From contig JAJEKV010000020.1 in the NCBI GenBank assembly GCA_021234155.1, positions 6,554,563 to 6,618,562 on the forward strand: a stretch of 64,000 bases of DNA, given 5' to 3'. The position numbers and the translations under genes are program-made. The notes below the pieces were generated by a model. That model was not told where the DNA came from. It did not search any database and saw only the letters and a list, made by a program, of their open reading frames with translations. Positions 1 to 10,580 of this stretch are shown piece by piece (position 1 is the stretch's first letter; each line of letters opens with the position of its first letter). This stretch comes from Isoetes taiwanensis. Taxonomy: Eukaryota; Streptophyta; Lycopodiopsida; Isoetales; Isoetaceae.

Positions 1-710
1 ACTTTTAGGAAGAATGCTTGGGAGTTAGTTGCCAAGTTGAAGGTAAGGTTTGTGGATTTGTTTTTTTTTTTTTATGTTCGTTAAAGTAGAAACGTGGCTT
101 CATAATTCTTTGGAACAAAGAGAGAGCAAATAAAGACATTTGCTGAACACGCTAGATAGTGTACTATCTAGCATGTCTGATGGCTGCATGTCTAGCAAAT
201 GACCCAATGTTTATCACTGAAACTTGAAATTGTCTAGCAGAGCATAGTAGTCACATTTTTTGTAGAGCTCTAAAAGAATCAAAATTAATATTGCTTTCTT
301 ACAAACACTAAATGTGAAGATGCAATAACACACATTCATATGTTTTTGTTGCAATCTCCCAGTTCTGCTAAAAGGCACACAACTAAAAGACACACGCATG
401 CCCATGTGCAGAGAAGATGTGGCAATGAACCACTTTAATAATTTGAGTTTTAGCACCAACAATGGGTGTATTTTGAAAATACTATATTCATGCATGCATT
501 AAAAGGTTTTAAAAGAAAAAAAAAGAACTATTTATTCAAGTGATATGGTGCTTATATAGTGTTCTATTAGAAAGTAGCAATTAAATAAGTTATCTACTTT
601 TAGGTAGTAGCAATTATGGCAAAGAAAGAATTATTCCATTTTACATTTGATCAAATAGCAACATAAACTCTATGTTGCTGGCATGGTGATTGGATCTAAG
701 AAAGAAAAGA

Positions 711-766
711 GAAAACATTAGGATAGCCTATATGGCAAAAGAAAACATTAGGATAGCCTATATGGC
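711..766. repeat. 30-bp tandem duplication
   Basis: Two adjacent copies of a unit starting gaaaacattaggatagcc lie in AT-rich non-coding DNA. The rest of 1-1560 holds no gene, RNA or mobile element that I can support. Confidence 0.85.
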
Positions 767-1100
767 AGACAAGTAGAAGTACATATGGTCTATTAAAATA
801 TGGACTTTGCATAAACAACATGCATCACAATGGTAAACCTAGGATGAGAAAAAATGTAAAAATTTGGCAAAATAGAGAGCTCCAAATAGGTTGAAGAAGA
901 TTTGTTTCAAATTTTATTTTGAAGAAGATTAAAGCATGACTCCTCAAAAAGATTTTGAATCTAAGTACAATTTTTAGAGAACAAGAACTTCAAAATTCTT
1001 ATAAAAGCAGTAACGTTATATATGTACAAACATTAGACCTTATTGTGAAATGCATTGTAGAAACTATAAGGTCATATGATGCGGATATTGTTTTATCTTA

Positions 1101-1118
1101 GGAAGGAAGGAAGGAAGG
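1101..1118. repeat. (GGAA)n microsatellite
   Basis: A short run of GGAA units (ggaaggaagg then aaggaagg) in otherwise featureless DNA. Confidence 0.9.
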
Positions 1119-1624
1119 TTCTTTTATCGTCCGCGGAGGCCAATCGGCCTATGGGGCAAAACTTCGCTATACTTAACTGTAAAGCATATTTAGCTCTAAG
1201 GCACATTGATTTCTTTTCATAAAATCAAATGTTTTGCTTTATATCAGCGATTGTCATATATTGTAATGTCAATTCTTGAAGCAAGAAATGAATCCGTTCA
1301 TAGGGAGGAAGTGATTAAACATTGTAGAATCTTGAGAGAATGCAATGTAGCTATTCATCTACTTCTCATCCCATGGATCTTTTCATGCATTTACATTAGA
1401 AATTGCTGAACTTTTGAGCTTATGGACGCTTTGACATTATCAAGACTCATATCATTTCAAAAATTCCAAACATTAATATCAATCTAGCATTGCCTTGAAT
1501 TTATGCATGGAGAAAAGCCCAGCAACGCTGGGCACTTTTTCTAGTAAAAAATAAAGGGAAAATCCAATTATATCATTTGGACCCCAACAAAATACAATGC
1601 TAATAGAGACTGGGCTAGTGTACC

Positions 1625-1705
1625 TGCCGAAAGCTTATCACCGGGATTAAAAAACCCCGCCCTTTCGGGTTTTCGAGGAAAAACCCTAGTGATAAGCCTT
1701 CGGCA
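1625..1705. repeat. Inverted repeat with nested inner hairpin
   Basis: Two 17-bp arms (1625-1641 and 1689-1705, one mismatch) read TGCCGAAAGCTTATCAC and its complement. They enclose a 47-bp loop that itself folds through AAAACCC/GGGTTTT at about 1650-1672. It lies in the 1560-2030 stretch that abuts the broken copia gag. It could be a transposon end or a small foldback element; I see no target duplication. Confidence 0.6.
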
Positions 1706-2034
1706 AGGGGCTTGGACAAACGTAAGGCATAAAAATCGCTCCCAAAACCCACGAATGGAAAAGTCGAAACAGATGCCGCTCGCTAACCTGTACCTGCACA
1801 TCACCAATAAAACAACAAGACAAAACAAACCTCCAAGGGAGGGTGGGTTCAAAGAGAATAAGGTACTGCTGAGAGAGAAGAGGAAGCGCCGATGAGAAGT
1901 CGAAGCAGAAACGCGCCTAAAATAGCGAACTCCCAACCAGAACGGGCATGCGCCGCCCGCATGCATGCAAAACATGCATGCTCGTCCCATTCTAGAATGG
2001 CGATCCGATGTCTCGGATCGATGGGATTCATTCT

Positions 2035-2706
2035 TATAATGTCCTTTTTCATGGCAGTTATAACATGTTACTTTATCCTTTCTCTTAAGCAACAGAATTT
2101 CAGGAGTTTCATCAGCTTGATTCTGCCTTAATATTTTCTTCTGCTCCCACTCAGTTCTTAATATATTTTCTGCCTCTTCTCTTGATTTACTGGAATTTCT
2201 CTTGATTTATCAAATTTATTGAAGAATTCTGTTACATCCTCTTCTTCCTTAAGCTTTAAACCCCTTAATTCATTCTCAAGCAGATCTATTTGTGAGGATG
2301 TCTTTTCTTCATAGTGTTTGAGCAGAAACTTCCACATCTCTCTGGGACTTAATGTTCTTAATTTCAAACGTATAGTTGGACTAACCTTGCACGTGATGAT
2401 GCCTTGTGCTTCCCTTGTTTTGGCCAACAATGATTTTCCTCCTGCTCCAGATGCTCCAGCACTTGCTCCTGCACCTCCTGAAGTTTCAGTCCCTGCTGCA
2501 GCCTTCCCTGCTGCTCCAACAATTGAACTGGATGAACCTGTCCTTGTAAGCACTCCTGTACCTACTGTTCCTGCTGGATCTACCAGATCCCAAAGATCCT
2601 CCACTTCTAATATGTGGGCTATAGCATCCTTCCAGACTTGGAACCCTGGACCTCCTTTGTATACTTCTACAGTATTCAATAGTGATGCACCAAATCTGCT
2701 AGACAT
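2035..2706 (-). pseudogene. Ty1/copia-type gag polyprotein remnant
   Basis: Minus-strand gag-like protein starting MSSRF 8 codons downstream of the primer-binding site. The N-terminal part has the usual plant copia gag layout: a W..W-rich start (VWKDAIAHILEVEDLWDLV), a low-complexity Gly/Ala insert, then a helical segment with LLKHYEEKTSSQ and LRGLKLKEEEDVTEFF. A frameshift near 2175 moves reading to the frame that carries a zinc knuckle, CYNCHEKGHYKNE, whose fourth ligand is Ser rather than Cys. No protease, integrase or RT follows; homology stops near 2035. Family knowledge: gag forms the retroelement particle in the cytoplasm. The copy is dead. Confidence 0.75.
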
Positions 2707-2713
2707 GTTTACA

Positions 2714-2726
2714 GGCTCTGATACCA
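2714..2726 (-). promoter_or_regulatory. Retrotransposon primer-binding site (tRNA-iMet type)
   Basis: The minus strand reads TGGTATCAGAGCC, the standard plant primer-binding site complementary to initiator methionine tRNA. It lies between the gag start and the LTR. Confidence 0.85.
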
Positions 2727-2727
2727 C

Positions 2728-3498
2728 TGATGTAATTTAAAGATGATAAACTCAAGTATATATATGTCTAGCAAGATTAGCAATTTACAACAATCGAGTT
2801 CCAATGATGATCTTAGTAAAAGCCAAGATATGGTCACTTATTTTACTAGATCATCTTCACAAAATCATCATTCAAGTTTCTAGAACAATATTCTTAGGAC
2901 AATAATATCTTAGTCAATAATAGTTCAGCCTTTAAACCATTGAAACACTGTAGCATAAATTTACTGTTCATCGGGCATTGACCCGAACACTTTAGCCATG
3001 TTGACTTCCGGCATTTCCATTCAATTCAAGCTCAAACCTGCTCCTCCTGCAGTGTATACCTTTGTAAGCGTTCTACACAGCTATATGCATAGTTCCGACG
3101 GTTATGGGGCATGATTTTCTTTCCAATCTTGGTCTTCCCCATCATCGATGATATCCCACAGGACAAGTCTAAGAAAATTAGCTTTTCACAATTATCCCAC
3201 AGGACTAATTGTTCAACATGGCTTTTCGACCATTGAACCAAATTTGCCTTAACAAAATATTCTTCTTCACCAAATAGATTAACCTTTCAAACATTATACT
3301 AACCTTGTGGTGACTTTGTTTCCCAATAGATTAGATCTGCAAGTAGACCTACTGCCACTGCTTCTCATAGGTAAATAATGCAGACATATTAAGCTTATGT
3401 TGATCTACACTACTGCCACTGCTTCTCATAGTTAGATCAACACAAATAACCATATCATGTGCTAACTTTGCAGGATTAGGAGATGAATATTTCCATCA
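2728..3498 (-). mobile_element. Probable 5' LTR of the copia remnant
   Basis: The inner end is fixed by the adjacent primer-binding site. The outer end is placed at 3498 because this gives TGATG...CATCA termini and a length (771 bp) usual for copia LTRs. No second copy exists in the window, so the outer end is inference. A short duplication (ctactgccactgcttctcata) occurs inside, near 3349 and 3410. Confidence 0.5.
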
Positions 3499-5040
3499 TA
3501 ACTGTCCTGGGAGCCCTAATTCCGTTGGACTCTTATCCGTCCTAATTCCATTGGGATATTTGAATTTCAAATTTTCAACGTCAAGTAAGATCTCCCTTAT
3601 CTACCATGCCTATCCTTACTAATGATTCCAATCCTTCCTAGCACCGAATTAAATGTGTGATGATGGAACATTTTTCGGCACTTTCATATATTACAATTGT
3701 CAATTTTTGTAACACTGAAATGTATGAACTACATGGAAGGGAAATACCGACAATATAGATCGCACAGTCGTACCCCTTTTCTGTTGTTCCATATATCTCA
3801 TAAGTGTCTTAAGTCCTTCCTTATTCTAATTGCAACTCCATATTAATTATTATTGACAACATTTTCAACCATATGTTAATTATAATCTATCGTACGAACA
3901 TATGTTATGTACACTAACATACAACATTACATAAGCTTCTTCTTTTTTTAGTTTATATAGTAGTGCTTTCATTTCGCCTTCACCTGTTTTACCGTTCCTT
4001 CATCCAATTGGCCGATTGCCTCAAGCCTGCCATACTGCTACTTATTTTAGTTGGTTGGGTTGGGATATCAACTTTGAAGAGTAAAGTAGCTTTATGATCC
4101 TAAAGCTAAAATTCTTCATATCTTTTGCATCAATCACAGAACCAAATATTCATGCTAATTGTTCCCCTGCAAAATATGTGCCCATGTCTAACATTCATGC
4201 AATGACATATAGTGATGACATTAATTTATGTTGAATTTTAGTGCAACCGCATGATAGTGATGACATTAATTTGTGTTGAAACCAATATAAAACATTACAT
4301 CTTATACATGTAATAAAATCCCCCCCAAAATCCCTTTTTCTTTGGGTGCATATACACATGGGGTTGACTTTGGGCAAAGGGAGCTGTTGGATGGGCATAT
4401 TCATGAGTTATATTTCATTTTGTATATGATGAAAGAAAGAAGGAAAAAGATGGTATGGCCTATTAGAGAGTAAAAGTGAACCAATGCACTTGCAAGATAT
4501 TGTGTTGCTGTAAAATTTGTAACTCTTCACAAATGATTGAGCTATTTTGATCAAAAAAATAAGATCTAAAGCATATATGCTTAGAAGAACCATGAGCCTT
4601 AACATAGTTTCCATATTTGCTCTCCATACTGATTTGCCAATTTTACAGTCATAAATCATAAGAACTCAAATAAGGCACCATTTTTTCTTAATATTTTGCT
4701 TAATAGAGGTGGTCGACAAAGGCCATAGTCGATGCAAATGTTAGTACATCCAATGGCCTAGGTTAAGCGTGGCTAATGTGGAAAGCCAATGTTAGTACAT
4801 TCAATGACTTAGATTAAGAGTGGCTGATGTGGAGAGCCATGTGGACAAGCCAGAATACAAGAATGGCATGGTCGTAACTTGTGGTTAATCAATGATTAGC
4901 ATCTGAATTAGCTTTAATGAAAGGAAGAATGATAAACTACTCTAGATGACGATAATGGAATTGATCAATTGAAAGAATGTATTGTGTAAATCATCAAGTT
5001 TGAAAGCCATTTCTAAATTATGAACTGCATTTGCAAGTCA
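3499..5040. other. Non-coding stretch with two local duplications
   Basis: No supported gene. Two tandem duplications are visible: about 60 bp around 4212-4283 (units containing agtgatgacattaattt) and about 70 bp around 4733-4860 (units containing aatgttagtacat and gtggctgatgtgga). Confidence 0.6.
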
Positions 5041-5045
5041 ATTGT

Positions 5046-5573
5046 TGATACGATTCATGTATATTTGGGAAGTTGTAACAACACAGAATCATGGAACCCA
5101 CAGTAAAATAATAGAACACTGAATTAGAGAAACTTTATTCATGCACAAGTGATATGACAGCACCATTAACCACCCAACTAGATCCACTGGGTTATGGCAA
5201 AACACAAGTGCTATAGCAAATACAAAGCTTTGGCATCTAGCTTATTGGCCCTCAAAGCTAGTCTCACTACTCCAAGTAGCCACAGATCAGAAAGTAATTG
5301 CAAATCTGTAAAGTTGATGTAGCAGTAATTTGTGACCCCCGGTCACCTTTTAGGCCATTACTCCCTCATATGGATGAATTAGGATATGTGCTTTCAATTT
5401 GTAAACTAGACTCCGAGCTGGTTCCAACGAGGTAAAGATTGCTGCAATCCAACCTCTAGTTGTCGAGATATGTCCGACTGAAGTTTAGGTTCTATTTATA
5501 GATCTCCTTGCGACACTAGCCTTTTTTTGCAGGCAGTTGCCTTTTATATCAAAATATCTCCTTGTCTTTAATT
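5046..5573 (-). mobile_element. 3' LTR, sense-distal portion
   Basis: Near-identical to 35293-35820 in the same orientation, ending at cttgtctttaatt. The rest of this LTR resumes at 33629 after the insertion. Confidence 0.85.
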
Positions 5574-6706
5574 TCTTGAAGCTTTTTATCAGTGTCTGTA
5601 CATGGTCATTTGACCGGACTCTATGTGTCATATTAGCGGGAGCTGGTTCACAATCGAAAATGCTTACTCTTTGGAACCAGTTTACACCCATTGGATAATA
5701 TCTTTTGAACTCCTCGAGCTTGGATGCTGTCTCCTGAGCCAGTTTCTTTTCTTCATCTGGGTTAAACTTCAAATCTTCTGGCATTTGAGGATCAGTTCTC
5801 CAGGGCAATAAGTGGCTGGTAGGTGCTGGTCTAGTGGACGAGGAAGGAGTAGAAGACGTCGAAGGTTGCGCACTGTCATCCGTGGGCGCCTTTGGAATCT
5901 TTATCCTGAATGGCGGGATCCTCTTTCATGGCTGTCCTTCTAGTGCGGCAGATTCTCTGGGGGGAACAGTCAAAAGCATGACGGGAGCTGAAGGGTCAAC
6001 TACTGCAGAACAACCAACATTTGCTGAAGGGGCTACAGCAGTTGCTGACGGAAGAACATTTGCCTCTATGGGCACTACAGTATCCTTTGGAGTGGATGGT
6101 TCGCCAATAGCGTGCAAAGGGGCCACGGATCTCTTCTTTGAAACAGCCCTGAGCCAGTTGGTGTCCATCCTTGAAGGCAGTTTGTTGTCTTTAGTAGCCT
6201 TCAAAGCAGCAGAAGGAGGTTTCTTATCAGCTAAAAGGCCTTTTCTGCACATGCTAAATCCAACAAGTATATCCCTGTTGCACTTTATACCCGACAAACT
6301 TAAGGAATCATAGGACGGCAATATCCAGCCAAATCCCTTAGCACTGGTGGCCATCCCCTTGCCGCTTGCCGCTTTGTTGACTTTACTGGCAATCATAATG
6401 GATGGATCATAATTCTGCCATCTCAAAACGTACTCGACAAACTGCAGCCCTTGAGTATCTTCTACGCTGCAAATTATTGCATCCTGTACATTATTTTTGG
6501 TGCCTTCCCACATAGCAATTACTATACCTAGCTGCTCGTAATCTTCTGGACCCTTCCATTCCTGAAGAACAAACACAAGTCCTTTCGGCGGTCTCCAGTG
6601 ACATGAGGTTTTGCCTGTGCAATTTCAACACACCACTTCCTGCTTCTATCGGGAGTGACAATTCTGATTGGTTCTACATTCGGCCCGCGGAATAGGTCGA
6701 GGGCTG
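5574..6706 (-). pseudogene. Proline/alanine-rich unknown protein, 3' exon of a decayed gene
   Basis: Minus-strand reading from a strong acceptor-like TTGCTTCTGCAG at about 6718-6707. Visible segments: LDLFRGPNVEPIRIVTPDR, a frame change near 6580, then WRPPKGLVFVLQEWKG and an LRWQNYDPSIMIASKV block. A low-complexity Pro/Ala/Ser/Val linker follows, then a C-terminal block with YYPMGVNWFQRVSIFDCEP and RVRSNDHVQTLI. One in-frame TGA interrupts the linker at 5923-5925; both sides stay in the same frame. Coding runs off the left edge of the insertion into LTR sequence (in-frame stop near 5485). I do not recognise the family. It is transcribed divergently from the DUF8039-like gene across the palindrome region, so the two probably belonged to one element. 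Confidence 0.55.
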
Positions 6707-6761
6707 CAGAAGCAAATGAACACAGGTTACATGCACAAGTATTGGAAGAAGGTGTTCGTAA

Positions 6762-6965
6762 GGATCACGGCCGCGATCCGGTTCATCAGTTGCAAACTAA
6801 TAAAGGGTGTTCTGTGACCATGCTGGCAAGAAACGCGGCCGCGTTCTTTACGACCAGCAAGTATTACGTTTTATATAAATTGCTCGCCACTATCGCGGCC
6901 GCGGTAGTGGCGAGCACTACCTTCCAGAAAATTGCGAAGGTCATGGTCACAACTATCGCGGCCGC
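6762..6965. repeat. Array of GC-core palindromes (left half)
   Basis: Four palindromes share a CGGCCG core (GCGGCCGC in three of them) but have different arms: 6762-6779 (GGATC arms), 6821-6859 (TGCTGG...CCAGCA outer arms), 6881-6916 (TGCTCGCCACTA arms, one mismatched pair), and one whose left half is 6943-6965. The right half of the last continues at 26733-26747, after the LTR element. Centres are about 60-70 bp apart. They lie between two divergent genes, so they may be protein-binding sites, replication or structural elements; the function is unknown. Confidence 0.8.
6961..6965. repeat. Target-site duplication GCCGC (left copy)
   Basis: The five bases before the LTR start are repeated at 26728-26732, directly after the LTR end. 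Confidence 0.9.
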
Positions 6966-8544
6966 TGTGACGTTCCACATATTTATACGCATATTTAAGT
7001 ATAAATACGTGACACGTCACTATGAATAATTAATGGCACATTAATTATTCATAAGCTAAGGTTAGCTATGTTAATAATTAAATTATAAAGGTGGAAACCT
7101 AACCAAAACCCTAATTCGAATTTAGGGCTTATCCTAATATTAAAAAGGGCTAAAATACCAAATTAGCTAATATTAACCAATGTAGAGCATGCCACCTGGC
7201 CCAAATCGATTGGGCAAGGTAGGGTTTCCATTTTGGACACCCAAATTAGGGCTTTTGTGCCCCAATTCAAATTGGGAGCAATTGGGGATGGAGGAGGAGG
7301 AGCGGTGCCGCGCCCTTGATTAGTCGAGATGGAGCAGCCCAAGACCGATTTGACGGTTAGTCAAGAGGGTTACTTTGTTGATTTATAGCATAGCACCTCT
7401 CGTGGTGTGTTCTCTCGCTTTTTCTCGTGGTTTTACATTGTTAGACTAACCCTTGATTGATATGGTGAGTATTCTTATCTCTAGTCTCTCAGATGCGTGC
7501 TTTGGTTGATGGTTTAGTAGTTCTTTGCTTAGTTAGCACCGGGATATGGGGAATTACGGGGTAGAGACCTCCGAGCCCATGTATTGTAGTATGCTCCTAG
7601 ATAGAGCCCCCAGATTATTCCCATTAGATGCGGCCGTGCACAAGAGCCCACCGGTCATAGATGCTATGGTACCGGCTTAGCACCGGCGGACAAGGAACAC
7701 AAGTGGTGAAGTGGAGGTGGGGTCTTGCACTAACATAAAAGGCTCCCAGGACTCCTATAGCGAGCTAGACTCGATAGCGGCCCACAAGAGGGCGGGTATG
7801 GGTCTGACACTCCACGGGTGGGAAGGTGTGATCCGTATGGAGCACCTTGCACTTTGAGTAGATTTAGGGCGAGTAAGTCGGGCACGGATGGGGTCGCCTG
7901 ATGCGCACGTATTCTCTAGCTCGCCCATGGAGCCACCGTGATTCGAAGGGGACGCTTCCCCGACCTGCCTCATCGGGACCAGGGACTTCATGAACCCGGA
8001 GTAGGCTCGCCAGGGTGATGCCTCGAGCCCTGCGTCTCAGGAAGGCTATAGCGACGCCATAGCGTGAATTGACCCATCCGCAAAGTGTGCAATGAGAGGG
8101 GCGGATGGAGTGGACAACCCTAGCCAATGTTCTATGCCGCCCAACGCCATGTCAAGATTCGGTCTGGCTGATCTCTTGAGGCCTAGCCGTCGGTCGATCC
8201 TCACTGGAGTCTGAACCGGGGTAGAACCATGGGTTTGGGGTGTTTTCCTAGGTTAAGATGCATATTCTTTGCCGTTGGTATTTGGATGGATATGCCACCC
8301 TTCGTGGTGGTTATTTATATATGATTTATGATGTGTGCTAACATGTATTCACGCTTCCGCGACGTAGGAGCCCCATTGAAGGCGTGGGCCGAATGACCCC
8401 TTCGTGTCCTTCTTTCGGGCATCATATTATAGATGGCCCGAAATAGACGGAGGGCCCTGCTCATGGCAAGTTGGTCGCCATGGGAGGGGAAAGTCCCCGT
8501 ATGTATACGTCCCGAGGGGTCGTATGTATGTTGGGAGCGTCACA
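6966..8544 (+). mobile_element. 5' LTR of the LARD-like element
   Basis: Matches 15616-17045 plus 26579-26727 along its length with scattered substitutions and small indels. Terminal inverted repeat TGTGACG/CGTCACA. The small reading frames inside (for example 7755-8127) are not conserved as proteins and are not called. Confidence 0.9.
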
Positions 8545-8545
8545 G

Positions 8546-8558
8546 TGGTATCAGAGCC
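8546..8558 (+). promoter_or_regulatory. Primer-binding site of the LARD-like element
   Basis: TGGTATCAGAGCC, one base after the LTR end, matches initiator-Met tRNA and marks the minus-strand DNA priming site. Confidence 0.9.
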
Positions 8559-9003
8559 ATGATTTTGGTTGACCGGAATCATAGCACTGACCAAATCTTT
8601 AACCCGTTAGTTCGGTAGTTGAGTGGGAGTTTAGGCTAGTTGGACTGCTTAACTTTTTGGTCATGTAATAAATTGTGAGTTTTAGGAAGTTAGGGCGATT
8701 TTGGAGGGAAAAAGTTGTGCCTGGAGGACCCAAGTTTCGAGGAGCCATAACTTTTTGTAGGTAGCTCGGATGAAGGCGAAAATGGCTCCAATGGATCGGG
8801 CACCTCTCAAATACCCTAGGGGGGCACGTCTCCCGAGGCCAAACAGACAACAGGCCGCCGAAAAACAAAAAGGGGCGCCGACGTATCCGAGGGTGTTTCT
8901 TTTTGAAAATAAAATGCGTATAAGCACGTCAGCGCCCCATACGGTCCGCCGTATAAAAATACGCGTCCGTTTTTTAAAAAAAAAAAATAATTTTTTCCGT
9001 TTT

Positions 9004-9069
9004 CGCCCACGTTTTGAACCCGTGACCTCCAAATTCCAACCCAACACTCTTTCCATCTTGCCAACTATC
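9004..9069 (-). other. tRNA-like module (possible SINE head)
   Basis: The minus strand has a box-A-like TGGCAAGATGG (9063-9053) and, about 33 bp on, a box-B-like GGTTCAAAACG (9020-9010), the spacing of an internal Pol III promoter. It does not fold as a complete tRNA, so a tRNA-derived SINE fragment is more likely than a tRNA gene. Confidence 0.4.
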
Positions 9070-9162
9070 TTTATATAGTATATATATGTTCTATTTCTTT
9101 GTTATACATATCTAATACTGTTTTGTCCAGTTAGCAGTTCTTTTAAGAAAAAGGTACATCAT

Positions 9163-9218
9163 GGGATTGAACCCCTGACCTTCTGCACCCAAGACAACAC
9201 CTTTACCAATAAGCTAAC
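9163..9218 (-). other. Second tRNA-like module
   Basis: The minus strand carries TTAGCTTATTGGT (9217-9205, box-A-like) followed by GGTTCAATCCC (9173-9163), a near-consensus box B. It lies about 100 bp from the first module in the same orientation. Probably a SINE or tRNA relic. Confidence 0.45.
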
Positions 9219-9330
9219 TTCTTTCTTGAAGTTATATAATGCTTTTTCTAGTATTTATAGTGCATCTATTCCATATCTAAATTAGAGGCATGCCTTTGGT
9301 AAACCCACATTGTGGAGGCAACAACTCCGC

Positions 9331-9478
9331 CGAAGCAAGCTCTTTTGCCATAGCCGCCGGAGCAAGCTCTTCCGCCATAGCCGCCGGAGCAAGCTCTTCC
9401 GCCATAGCCGCTGGAGCAAGCTCTTTCGCCATAGCCGTCCGAAGCAAGCTCTTTTGCCATAGCCGGAGAGTAAGCTTG
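9331..9478. repeat. 30-bp minisatellite
   Basis: About five units of gccggagcaagctcttccg plus ccatagcc inside the LARD-like element. The repeat keeps all frames open and generates spurious reading frames on both strands. Confidence 0.85.
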
Positions 9479-10409
9479 ACCTTGCCATAGCCATGGGAGG
9501 CGACCTCTCTCTGCTATAGTCAACCGAATAACTGTCAACCATATAAAGCTAGTATCCCCTAGGAATAAACCGACCAAATGGCACGACGTAACCTAGCAAG
9601 TCCAGCCAACTTGTTATGACCACATCAACTCATTTGGTGGGACTAATTCCGGAACTTAATTAACAACGACATTGGGGCAACTCTCTAGAATAGCAAAGAT
9701 GTGTTATATCCTTGGATATTCTTTGGCGACGATAATAATGTCCAGTTATCGGCGTTCCTCGATCCATACCTTTAATTATTTTTCTTTTGGTAGATGCCTT
9801 GATAACACAATTTCTTCGGGCCTTGCCATCATTTAATCTATACTACATTCATATGCTTTATATTAGACCTTATTCGACGTAATGTTTTATAGACATAATT
9901 ATAATTAACGTTGTCTCTCTCTAGTGTCTAAACCTTGACTCGTCTCATTTCCCAGAGAAAGGATCTCTTTTGGCCCAACCAACTAGGGTGCGCCATGCAA
10001 AGACCCCTCCGCAACCATTGGTAGCTTTAATCCTACCACCCCTCACTTCTTCTTCTCAATGCTCGTGTTCTTTTTATGGACCATTTTTCCAGACCACGGT
10101 ACAAACTCTGTAATACGTAGTGAGTGCCTGTGTTAGAACCCCCATAATAATGTCAACACTTTGTGCCAAACTTCACCGTCTATATGGATCTGATTAATTA
10201 TCTGTGCCACACGCCTGTCAAAGTGACAACCGTCTACCCTCTTTTGGAATGTTCTCCCGCACATTCCAATGCCACCCAACCGTTGTTGATTACTCACCTC
10301 CTTCTAGGGTACCTAGATAAGGTCCGAGCAAAATGTTTCCAACCATTATTTTAATACCTAAACGTCTTTAGATTCTGCAAACGAACTTACATATTCCAAA
10401 GGATTATAT

Positions 10410-10580
10410 GAATATCCCAAAGGACAGTACCACCCGAAGACCTCTCAAGATAGGCCTCCTCTATTCAAAGATCTTGTGTTCAAGTCTCTGGGGGTCCGTC
10501 ATATGTCCTCATGGACGCTGCCAATATGGCATGATGTATAAATGCTATCTATCTATCTATCTATCTATTTATAAAAAAAA
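10410..10580 (+). mobile_element. Possible SINE/LINE 3' tail fragment
   Basis: A box-B-like GTTCAAGTCTC near 10471 is followed by gtccgtcatatgtcctcatgg and a (CTAT)n tail with a short A run. The layout resembles a 3'-anchored short retroposon. No target duplication was identified. Confidence 0.3.

Noticed and set aside
2318-2740. 140-aa plus-strand Pro/Ala frame
   Set aside because: Antisense of the copia gag low-complexity insert.
5834-6313. 159-aa plus-strand frame
   Set aside because: Exact antisense shadow of the minus-strand Pro/Ala-rich gene.
6655-7029. 124-aa frame across the palindromes
   Set aside because: It crosses the junction into the LTR and encodes the palindromes; not a gene.
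9163-9218. Functional tRNA gene
   Set aside because: Boxes A and B are present, but acceptor and anticodon stems do not form convincingly.
9266-9577. Gly/Ala-rich frames on both strands
   Set aside because: Products of the 30-bp minisatellite.
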